Assembly (NCBI GenBank): GCA_030407315.1
Contig: JALQPE010000176.1
Location: forward strand, 186,001-250,000
Length of the DNA: 64,000 nt
DNA from: Asparagopsis taxiformis
Lineage: Eukaryota > Rhodophyta > Florideophyceae > Bonnemaisoniales > Bonnemaisoniaceae
Direction: 5' to 3'
The notes under the pieces were generated by a model. That model was not told the DNA's origin. It made no database searches and saw nothing but the letters and a program-made list of their open reading frames with translations. Positions 48,141 through 56,446 of this stretch are shown here, one piece after another (position 1 is the stretch's first letter; every line of letters starts with the position of its first letter). A program made the position numbers and the translations under genes.

Positions 48141-48899
48141 ATGACCCCTACCCTCACCACTCTTCTCCAAAACATCCCCCTCCTCCATCATCTACCCTTT
48201 CTCCACCCTTCCCCCTCCCCCAACAATCCCCTGCCCTTCACAATCGATCACTCCATCCACCCAACCCCAATCCCCCCACAACTCCTCCTCCATAACCCCC
48301 CTTTCCCCTCCCTATCCCAACACCTGAACGACCACATCCACATCCACATCTCTCACTCGGGACTCCCCCTCGCCACTCTCCCCGATCTCGCTCCTCCCTC
48401 TTGCGTGCTCCCCCACCAAATCAAATTAAACCCATCCATTCACGACCTCCGCTGCTGCATTCCTCACAAACCACCCTCCCCTCTCCATGACGCACTCATG
48501 CACGCCCAAACTGAGCTCCTCGCTCAACAACTCCTCCACCAAAAGCTGCACACCAAGTACAACCGCAACCTGCACCTCTTCAACCAACACAGAGCCCATC
48601 TCCCCGACACACATCGATATAGCGAGGTGATCGCCCAGCTGCACGACGACAACAATCTCCTCCGTGAAAATATTCTCTACGCTGGCGAGGTCAAGATCCA
48701 ATACGACAACGAGGCCGATAACCTCCGTTCACACCTCGCAGCATACCGCGCAAGGGAGAGCGATCTACGCAAGCGCATCGATGAGCTCGAGAACGGGAAC
48801 GAGGACGCCCGTCCACCGATGTCTTGCGACAGCACTGGTACACGGGTGCGGCGATCAAACAAACTGAACTGTTCGTCAGCCGTGAGCCAGGGGCTGTAG
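48141..48899 (+). CDS. Coiled-coil family protein 2 (lineage-specific paralogue)
   Basis: A 252-residue protein from an ATG. The first 110 residues are rich in Leu, Pro and His (for example HHLPFLHPSPSPNNPLPF) and unlike the paralogues. Residues 117-217 match coiled-coil protein 1 (33-133) without gaps: DALMHAQTELLAQQ, LHTKYNRNLHLFNQHRAH, then NLRSHLAAYRARESDLRKRI. The tail is short (ending CSSAVSQGL) and lacks the RE(R/K)G-GLK end seen in the other two, so this copy may be truncated at its 3' end. The function is unknown. It diverges from gene 1 and converges on gene 3. Confidence 0.7.
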   Translation: MTPTLTTLLQNIPLLHHLPFLHPSPSPNNPLPFTIDHSIHPTPIPPQLLLHNPPFPSLSQHLNDHIHIHISHSGLPLATLPDLAPPSCVLPHQIKLNPSIHDLRCCIPHKPPSPLHDALMHAQTELLAQQLLHQKLHTKYNRNLHLFNQHRAHLPDTHRYSEVIAQLHDDNNLLRENILYAGEVKIQYDNEADNLRSHLAAYRARESDLRKRIDELENGNEDARPPMSCDSTGTRVRRSNKLNCSSAVSQGL

Positions 48900-48942
48900 A
48901 GCTCAAATGTCAATATCAATTAAATTAGACTTTGGTATCTTG

Positions 48943-48960
48943 GGTACCCTTAAGGGTACC
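48943..48960. repeat. Perfect 18-bp palindrome
   Basis: GGTACCCTTAAGGGTACC reads the same on both strands. It lies 44 bp after the stop of coiled-coil gene 2, between two convergent paralogues, and could shape the 3' ends of both transcripts. Confidence 0.9.
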
Positions 48961-49278
48961 TTGCGGACTCATCGGAGAATAGACGTACTCGTGCCAATAA
49001 AAGTGTGTATTTATTGTGATCATGCCGTTTATTGCAAATATCTGTGTAGAGCAATTTCACTGGCGCTTTTGTTGCTGCTGCTGCAAGCTGTTTGCTCAGC
49101 ACTTGGCAGAGAGCGGAGGCTGATCCTTAGTGTTGAGATGATCAAAGGATGCGGTAAAGTTTGCAAACTTTGATGTCGATTGTAAGAACTGCTCACCCCA
49201 ACATGTGACATGCATTCCAGCTACATTTCTTCAACCTATCGTGACCAGGAATACAAACAGCATGATGACCAACCGTAC

Positions 49279-49740
49279 CTATAATTTTTTCAAATGCTTC
49301 AATCCCAAACTAACGGAGCCAGCGTAAATGCTACGTCCGCTCCCCTTCTCTCTAAACGCTGCGTCCACACCTCTCAAGAAGATCAACCCCACAACGGGCG
49401 CTTCCTCGCATCCTGTCGGCAATGCCGACGGATGGTCCACCCCTGGTCCCTCGAGCTGACAGATCCGGTTGCGCAGATTGGATTCTGTCTGGCGACTCTC
49501 AGCGAGGCGGGAACGGAGCTCCACAACCTCGGCTGCAACATCGTGCCCGGTGGCTGGCGTGGATGTGCAGTCGGAGCCGAGGGACGCATTTTTTCGCTTT
49601 CCACGTCTACTTGATGTGTTTCGTGGTTTCTGCAAGCGGGGGATATTGGAAGTGAAAAATGTGGACGACGTCTTGAAACCAGGGCCAGCAGGACGATGGT
49701 GGGAGTACACGATGTGGTTTGGTGTATCCGTCAAAGTCAT
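49279..49740 (-). CDS. Coiled-coil family protein 3 (short paralogue)
   Basis: A 153-residue protein from an ATG at 49738-49740. The N-terminal part (to about 60) is basic and Ser/Arg-rich (NTSSRRGKRKN). Residues 75-97 (LRSRLAESRQTESNLRNRI, then CQLE) share 14 of 23 positions with gene 2 and align with gene 1. The tail FREKGSGR...GSVSLGLK aligns with the tail of gene 1 (WRERGVSGR...GCNMGLK). The first three quarters of the helical block are missing, so it is either a shortened member or the ancestral minimal form. Confidence 0.6.
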   Translation of the reverse strand: MTLTDTPNHIVYSHHRPAGPGFKTSSTFFTSNIPRLQKPRNTSSRRGKRKNASLGSDCTSTPATGHDVAAEVVELRSRLAESRQTESNLRNRICQLEGPGVDHPSALPTGCEEAPVVGLIFLRGVDAAFREKGSGRSIYAGSVSLGLKHLKKL

Positions 49741-50941
49741 GGTGATTGTAGCTGGTTGGAGTTTGCAGAGAAGGTGTCGAGAGGGGCTGGGAGAGGGAGT
49801 GAGGTGATGAGATGATGAGAAATGGATGTTTTATAGGGCAAGATTGATGAGCACACAGTGCGTAGCAATTGTGTTGCATTGCTCGATATTGTAATGTGTG
49901 GTTTGAGACGAATGAATGGTATTGGGCTGGACATGATTTTTTCCGACTAAATGTAGCCGTGGTGGGGTGGGAGGGATGTGGTGAGGATGGCGTCTCCCAC
50001 CGTCGGTGGGGCAGGAGGCTGAGATATATTTGATGATGAGATGAATATTGGATGAACGACAGAGGTCAGTAAGTCGACGGAGAGGTGATGCACAAGGGTC
50101 GGAGTAAGAGATGGGCATGTGAGAGATGGAAACAAGCGTTTGGGAACGAGCAGGAAATGCAATGCAATGCAAATTGGACATGCATTTGCAACTGTGTGAT
50201 CGAAATGAATTTGTTTCACTGTCACTGTGAGAGAAAATTATGAGATCTGCAAGTGGGTGTGTAGGAACAAGCATGATTTGATGGCCAATGGTTAGATTAT
50301 TTCGGAGGGATGTGCAAGCGGTGCAGCGCAGCGCGGTAACGATTCAGTGCTTTGTGGAATATGGGACAACGTGATCCGAGTCGTGTTTGTTCGAGAGTAC
50401 GGACCCTGTTCTTGGTGTTGGGCAATACAGCGGAATTATTGGATCAACATGAACGCATGAGTGGCAAAGCATGTTTGGAAAGTTCCCCCGTTATGTAGTG
50501 CAAGTGGCTGGTTGGTGAACAGATGTCTCAGATTGACATGATTGTAAACGAGGCGATCGAATGTGAGATGCAAGGGAATGAAACTAAAGGAGTTGAGATG
50601 AGATGCATATTGTGACGAGTAGAAGCAGAGAAAGCGTATTCTACATGTCAGTTCTATTCACGTGAGTGAGATTGATATACAGACATTTCCATACCGCCAT
50701 TCTCAACTCATTTAGTAGAATGACGCTCGCCTCCAACCCACTATTGCCTACACAACCTTCTCCATTGCTACATACCAATACCAATATCAATACAACCGAA
50801 ACAAAACAAATCTCCATTGATACAATACAGCAACTAGACCTCACTCGTCGCCTCAGTTAACCATACTCCATCCCCATCCCACACTCCAACATTCCCCCTA
50901 CCCTCCAGTTCATTGCATAACACCAAACTGCAACTCCAGCT
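49741..50941. promoter_or_regulatory. Intergenic region upstream of coiled-coil gene 3
   Basis: About 1.2 kb between two minus-strand genes. It contains a pentamer run (50156-50170). Open frames lack domains and consistent starts. Confidence 0.45.
50156..50170. repeat. Short pentanucleotide repeat (AATGC)3
   Basis: Three AATGC units, about 420 bp upstream of coiled-coil gene 3. Confidence 0.8.
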
Positions 50942-52750
50942 TCAAACCACCTCACCCTTCCATGATTCTTCATCAATCCCTTCAAACACCCCAATAAACT
51001 CCTTCACAATCCACAAAATAGTCCCATTCGTCCACCCGAATCCCGTCTGTGCCACATACTCCCCGCCCTCACCCCTTCTCCCATCACCCACCACCACCTC
51101 GTATTTCTCGTGCAGCACCTTATCTCTTACCCATCCCACGCAAGCCGTTCGCACAAACCCAACCGCCAAATCTTCCGCAGCCTTCTGCCCCCCGCAGCTC
51201 GGAAATTGTTCCCCGACCTCTCGAAAACCCCCGCACACCATATCCACCAGCGGCGCCCAACAGTTTGGAAAGTCCCACTGTTCACTCGATGTATTCGCTG
51301 TACATGCCAGACGCCCCGATCGCACCAGTCCCGATGAGTTTACTGCATGATCGATAAACTTGTTCGCTGTTTGACATTCCCACCCGTCCTGCCAGCAACC
51401 AGCCCATGCGGGCATTAGACCAGCTGATGATACCACGGTTGTGTGCGCATTTCTGGTCAGGTCAAAGTCGAGCCATATTGCTTTTTTGTCACACCACAAG
51501 AACTTGTTGATTGCGCGCTGTCTGTCGCGCGCAAACTGGGCAAAGAGATGAGCCTTGGTGGCATGATCATTTTTCGTGTCCTTGGCTGAAATTGAATGTT
51601 CATCTGTAGCATCGGTGGTTTTTTGGGCTTGTAGTTGTTCGTGGAAATAAGAAATCGTCTTCTCGGCTTTAAGAAGTATGCTGTTCAGACAACATGGCAC
51701 AATCTTACTGGTTTGAATACTAGAAAGACCGACGGAAGCGTCCGCGAACCACCGTGATGAAAAGTCCCAACCACTTTCGGCGGCGGATGCAAGTTCATTT
51801 GATAGAGCTTGCGAAATTTTTTGCTTGGAAGATTGTGATCCATAATCCGGATGCGAGGCAATTAATGCTCGGTCCTCTTCAAACGACTCTGGACGCGGAT
51901 TGTTCACCTGTACATGGTACACTGAAAGTGGAGCTAACGACTGTGCGAGCGGATGAGATGGATAGATCTTTGCTACCGAATGGGTTTTAACAAACCAATT
52001 GTATTCTGTTTCTAGAACCGGGACAGCTTCTTGTAGCCAGGCAGTTTTTTCATGGGCGGCAGGTAGTGCCTTGTATACCGCAAGAACGGATTCAGTCAAT
52101 GTCGGTGGTTGCGATCTGTTTAGATAGTACACACGATTTCCATTTGGAACAAAGCCAATATGAGTGACGAGGTAGAGCAAGTTCCGAACTGCTTGTTTTG
52201 CGGATTGGAGCATATCCGAAGCGATAAGGCCCTTGACAATCCACAAAGTATCCCAATAGTAGCATTCTCGAAATCTACCGCCAGGTACGAAGAAGGGGTG
52301 TGGGAGATAGATGAGACTTGAACGCTCGTGGAGCTTGGATTGCGTTTGCGCATCGGGACACCGGAAAACTCGGCACAAGTCACCCCATCTGTGCTTGAGA
52401 TCTGAGATAAAAGCAGTAAGGGTCGGGGAACATAAAGGGGTGAGGAAGGACGGGGGGAAAGGCGTTTGATCTTCAGGACGTATTGGTTGTACAACTTTGT
52501 CCTCGGGAAGCGATGTAAAAGCCCATTGGAGGAAGTTATTGTACTGTTCGCGTGTGGGATGACAATGTAATGACTCAAATTCCTGGAGAATATGGTCGGG
52601 ATGGTGGGATAGTCGTAGGTCGACAAGCGTCTTCGAATCGGCGAATGGGCGGAAGTCTGAGGATTGTAACGCGAGCAATAGAGCGGGATTGCAGAAAACT
52701 TTTGAAGAGGGGAAACGTGTCTCTTTTGTTCCTAGATCCATGTCTCTCAT
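50942..52750 (-). CDS. TREH: Trehalase (GH37)
   Basis: A 602-residue protein from an ATG. It has both GH37 signatures, VPGGRFRECYYWDTLWIVKG and QWDFPNCWAPLVDM, the catalytic acid segment ESGWDFSSRWF and the catalytic base segment GEGGEYVAQTGFGWTNG. RNLLYLVTHIGFVPNGNRVY and NRSQPPTLTESVLAVY are also family-typical. The enzyme cleaves trehalose to two glucose. No signal peptide is seen, so a cytosolic (neutral-type) enzyme is suggested, although the calcium-binding N-terminus of fungal neutral trehalases is absent. A low-complexity insert (about 385-405) contains Lys/Asp/Thr-rich sequence. The upstream region lacks another in-frame exon that I could recognise. Confidence 0.95.
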   Translation of the reverse strand: MRDMDLGTKETRFPSSKVFCNPALLLALQSSDFRPFADSKTLVDLRLSHHPDHILQEFESLHCHPTREQYNNFLQWAFTSLPEDKVVQPIRPEDQTPFPPSFLTPLCSPTLTAFISDLKHRWGDLCRVFRCPDAQTQSKLHERSSLIYLPHPFFVPGGRFRECYYWDTLWIVKGLIASDMLQSAKQAVRNLLYLVTHIGFVPNGNRVYYLNRSQPPTLTESVLAVYKALPAAHEKTAWLQEAVPVLETEYNWFVKTHSVAKIYPSHPLAQSLAPLSVYHVQVNNPRPESFEEDRALIASHPDYGSQSSKQKISQALSNELASAAESGWDFSSRWFADASVGLSSIQTSKIVPCCLNSILLKAEKTISYFHEQLQAQKTTDATDEHSISAKDTKNDHATKAHLFAQFARDRQRAINKFLWCDKKAIWLDFDLTRNAHTTVVSSAGLMPAWAGCWQDGWECQTANKFIDHAVNSSGLVRSGRLACTANTSSEQWDFPNCWAPLVDMVCGGFREVGEQFPSCGGQKAAEDLAVGFVRTACVGWVRDKVLHEKYEVVVGDGRRGEGGEYVAQTGFGWTNGTILWIVKEFIGVFEGIDEESWKGEVV

Positions 52751-53365
52751 ACGACGGTATGTTCCATTCCGACGAAGATGCCTTTGGAACGTGTATCAAA
52801 GGGGAAACAAATATTTTATAAAAAAAGGAGTTTCTCTCGAGACGCGGAATGAATCCGGAGATATTCATTGCACGGACGAAAAAACTTGCTACGAGCGCAT
52901 AATCACTGCTTCATTGCTGACAAACCTTTGTACAAGGTAGAGTACCGTACAGATAGAAGGCGCAACAAATGTTAATGGCCTTGATGGAGCTTCCACGAAA
53001 AGCAGAAGAGAGAAAATAGAAACAAGCGCTGCACGGCGTGTTTATATTGAAACCATAGACAGGTGGGAGAAGTGTAATTGGGATCCTCCATTCGGAAGCT
53101 AACACATCTACACTTGCTGGATTGCCAGAACAACAACCATGATATACAACAATGACAAAGTTGAAACCATACAGCGACATGCCTTCAGTGCTACCAAAAC
53201 GTTTATTCTAGAAATACAAGGAAACGGCAAGCACAACTCAAAAAAAGTATACTACAAAAGCCAACAGAGCATCCACGTCTGGAATTCTACGCCGCGTTGA
53301 TTGCCCACGTGTCAAAAACCTATCATGATGCACAGGATGCACACCAAACGCTCAGGGTACGCGGA
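52751..53365. other. Intergenic region, no gene seen
   Basis: About 600 bp between two minus-strand genes. A frame at 52911-53180 has no domain or clear start. It should include the trehalase promoter. Confidence 0.45.
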
Positions 53366-53910
53366 CTACTTTTTCGCACGAATAGATTCAATAATACGAC
53401 GTTCAATCTGCGACTGCAAGTCATCAGGGTCCTCCAGACTCCAAGTACCATCCTCGGACTTGGTCAATTTCTTCCGGAATCCAAAGTCGAAATAGTCACT
53501 ATACCCCTGCATCCAATAGTCTTCCAAAAGTTTTCGATCATTCTTCTCGCGATTTTGACGCGTCTTCTCGAGCAGCTCTCTGATAAGCGGACTTTCCTGT
53601 GCCGCTGCCTCGCAACCCGGCCCCTCGCCCTTGATGCACGGCTCCGCGGAAACGATAGCGCTGTAGGAAATGCTGTTAATATCTCGGTGATTTGACTGAC
53701 GAATTGGATGAGCGCGGTATAGTAAAGGTGCAATGATTGATTATCTTACAATGCAGGCGTGGCCACCAGCAACGATGACAACGCCAATGTCGCGCAAAGT
53801 GCGCGACCTTCCAACGAGGCCTTTTCGACACAACGTGTGCTCACGGTGCGTCGTGCGCTGACCGGGAGACGGACGTGCGCGTTGGCACAGAAGCCGTAAT
53901 GTTGAGGCAT
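53366..53910 (-). CDS. Putative plastid thylakoid-lumen protein (2 exons)
   Basis: Read by splice signals: exon 1 53910-53750 (ATG), intron 53673-53749 (77 nt, donor GTAAGA, acceptor ATTAACAG) and exon 2 53672-53366 (TAG), 468 nt, 155 residues, frame kept. Exon 1 gives a transit-peptide-like start, a twin-arginine (SARRTVS) and a hydrophobic stretch (LCATLALSSLLVATPA); a second short hydrophobic part and SAE follow, a likely lumenal cleavage site. The mature part starts CIKGEGPGCEAA, then PLIRELLEKTRQNREKNDRK, LLEDYWMQGYSDYFDFGF and a final helix (DDLQSQIERRIIESIRA). The CxxGxGPGC start and K-N-D-R helix recall plastid proteins of unknown function in plants and algae; I do not name one. Confidence 0.7.
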
Positions 53911-54490
53911 GCTTGCTGATGCTGACCTCAACTGGCGGCTACAATCGGGAGCGATGTGAAGTATTGAGCTCCGAGCATAGAAACTGTAAGGAGCAGATGT
54001 AACTGCTGTAATTGTACATTGCTTGGACATGTAGATATTTTTAATTCTGGGCTGACGTGGGCAACGTGTGGGCCGAAGAGACCACATACGGGTCTATTCT
54101 ACATGTGAATTTGTCAGCATATATTCAACCCGAGTGCCGTTTATATACGCTTTGTACCAGACTGTACGTATCTAGCAGAGAATTATACTTTCGATACTTC
54201 CAAACAAGTCGAAAGTACCTCAAATACACCGCGGTGGCGAATATGGAGGCATCTGAGCATAGCACAGCGATATCGCACAATGGAAGCCCAATTCTATTGC
54301 CTTACTAGATGTGCAAAACGGCGCTGAAATTGACAAAGCTGGCCACCAACTCTATGGGAGACAATTTGAAGGCCTGATGAACCAGCCTCGACAACACTAT
54401 ACTCCATTATCCGAAAAATACTTTATACAAGCAAGCAAACTCATGCGATCGGTGTTGCAATTCTGTGCTAAGATTCAACCATATTACAAT
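53911..54490. promoter_or_regulatory. Intergenic region between plastid protein gene and PiT copy 2
   Basis: About 580 bp. Open frames are short and lack domains. It should hold the promoter of the plastid protein gene. Confidence 0.4.
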
Positions 54491-56446
54491 TTAGAAACCA
54501 GAACATCCAATACCTTGGAATAGGTTGGTCTCCTCGTCGTAGCGGAACAAATCCTCTCCAGGGCAGTAGTCCAAAACGTCAGTACTTTCCCGAGCATTGA
54601 TCTCCAGTGGCGATTGCACAATCACAGAGAAGATTCCAGCGGACAAGAAGCCTGTGAAAACGACGGTGAACACCCAACCGACGCAGATGAAGAAGAACTG
54701 CTTCCAGTTCACAGTAGATGCCTTGAATTCAACAAGACCAACACCCATCGTAGCACCGACTTGGCAATGAGTGGTCGATACTGGAAGACCAATACGCGAT
54801 GCAAGTAGGATAGTAATAGCTGCCCCGATTTCAATGCAGAATCCACGAGACGGTGTCAACTTTGTCAACTTCACACCAATGGCAACAATAATACGGTAAC
54901 CCCACATAGCAAGACCAAGCACGATTCCTGCACCTCCCATGGCCAGGATCCAAAGGGGCACATCCTGTTTGAAAGTGTCATACTCAGCAAAGGCACCAGG
55001 GTTACATTCTGTGAAACACTGTGCATCCTCCCCTTGATACTGACCTTCTTCATCGTACACTCCAAACGTTTGAGAGGGCGTACCACTTGGAGCTCCAGCG
55101 ACGTTCGGGAAAGTAGGAGAGCAACGGAAATAATCATTGTCACCGACAGAGCCACAGAACGCTTTATGGTCGGGAATGGGGTCGTCGTTCTCGATAGGCT
55201 GACCATTTTGCGGTCCACCCACCAATACGGCGCCATCATCCAAGTCTTCGAACTCGCTAATTAGCCTCTCTGAAATTTGACCGTTGTTGTTGTACAACTG
55301 GAAAATAGATGCAAATGGTGCAATGGCGTTGGCGACATCATTGGCACCATGCGAGAAGGAATCAAATGCAGCTGTGAATACCTGAATCCATGTGAAAAGA
55401 CGTTCCGTCTTCAGATCAAACTTCTCAACATTGTCATGCATACGAAGCACATCATCCTCAAGCTCCTCTTTAACAGTAACATTGACACCAACTTTGGACA
55501 GAGCAGCGTCAAACCTGGCTTCCTTCTCAGCTGCAGCCTTGGCAATCTCGGGGTTCTTCACCTTTTCAATCTCGCGCTGCTCCCAACGCTCAACAGCGGC
55601 CTTGGCAAGCGGGACGACTGCAAACCAGGAGATAGCGGCAACGGCAGCACCTGCACCAACTGCAATACCAATAGCCTCACCAGCGTTAACCTTCTTGGAC
55701 AGGGAGAAGCGCTTGTCACCCTTGTAGATGATGAAAAAGATGGTGATAGCGAGAGTAAAGCCATACAACAACGGCATGAAGATGAGTCCAGATTTGTACG
55801 GGTTTGGGCGACGAAGCACAAAGGTACGCACGATGAGGAACATAATAACGGCGAAAATTGCCGACAAAACCGGAGAGATGATCCAAGAAATGACCACACC
55901 AACGAGGCCGCTGAGTTTTTTCTTCAAACCACCATCACTCGGGACCCAGATCACAGCGCTCCTGCCACGGAACGCTAACCCGACACCGACAATGGCTCCA
56001 ATGATGGAATGGGTTGTCGACACGGGAAGACTGAAGTAGGTCGCGATGATGAGCCATGTTGTGGCAGCGAACAGGGCGGTCAAGAAACCGGTCATGAGAA
56101 GTTCGGGGCCATTAGAGGAACCACCTTGGGCGGGATCAAACACATCACCATCAATGATCTTCTTACGGACGGTGTCGGTAACGGAACCGCCCATGAGAAG
56201 GGCTCCCAGGAACTCCATGACCGCGGCGATCACGCAAGCCCATTTGAGAGTGAGAGAGCCGGCACCGACAGACGTGGCAAAGGCATTGGCGACATCATTT
56301 GCGCCAATGCCCCATGCCATGGCGAAGGCGAGGATGGCGCCCACGACCACCTGCCATAGGTAGCGATCGGTGGCGGCAACGCTAAGCCCGACGGGATTGA
56401 GGTTGTCTGCGGAAATTGGCCAATTTTGAATCACTGAAGTTGCCAT
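54491..56446 (-). CDS. PiT/PHO4-family inorganic phosphate transporter, copy 2
   Basis: A 651-residue protein from an ATG. It keeps both GANDVANA signatures, the central cytosolic coiled-coil-like segment (EIEKVKNPEIAKAAAEKEA) and the C-terminal GFCIEIGAAITILLASRIGL and STTHCQVGATMGVGLVEF motifs found in copy 1. Differences concentrate in the first 30 residues, the cysteine-bearing loop (about 385-475) and the last 30 residues. Its third codon positions look richer in C than copy 1, so expression level may differ (inference). Both copies lie on the minus strand, 12.4 kb apart, with five unrelated genes and the coiled-coil cluster between. Confidence 0.96.
   Translation of the reverse strand: MATSVIQNWPISADNLNPVGLSVAATDRYLWQVVVGAILAFAMAWGIGANDVANAFATSVGAGSLTLKWACVIAAVMEFLGALLMGGSVTDTVRKKIIDGDVFDPAQGGSSNGPELLMTGFLTALFAATTWLIIATYFSLPVSTTHSIIGAIVGVGLAFRGRSAVIWVPSDGGLKKKLSGLVGVVISWIISPVLSAIFAVIMFLIVRTFVLRRPNPYKSGLIFMPLLYGFTLAITIFFIIYKGDKRFSLSKKVNAGEAIGIAVGAGAAVAAISWFAVVPLAKAAVERWEQREIEKVKNPEIAKAAAEKEARFDAALSKVGVNVTVKEELEDDVLRMHDNVEKFDLKTERLFTWIQVFTAAFDSFSHGANDVANAIAPFASIFQLYNNNGQISERLISEFEDLDDGAVLVGGPQNGQPIENDDPIPDHKAFCGSVGDNDYFRCSPTFPNVAGAPSGTPSQTFGVYDEEGQYQGEDAQCFTECNPGAFAEYDTFKQDVPLWILAMGGAGIVLGLAMWGYRIIVAIGVKLTKLTPSRGFCIEIGAAITILLASRIGLPVSTTHCQVGATMGVGLVEFKASTVNWKQFFFICVGWVFTVVFTGFLSAGIFSVIVQSPLEINARESTDVLDYCPGEDLFRYDEETNLFQGIGCSGF

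Noticed and set aside
52911..53180. Minus-strand frame of 89 codons between trehalase and the plastid protein gene
   Set aside because: Hydrophobic, Cys-rich composition without a pattern; no splice sites connect it to neighbours.
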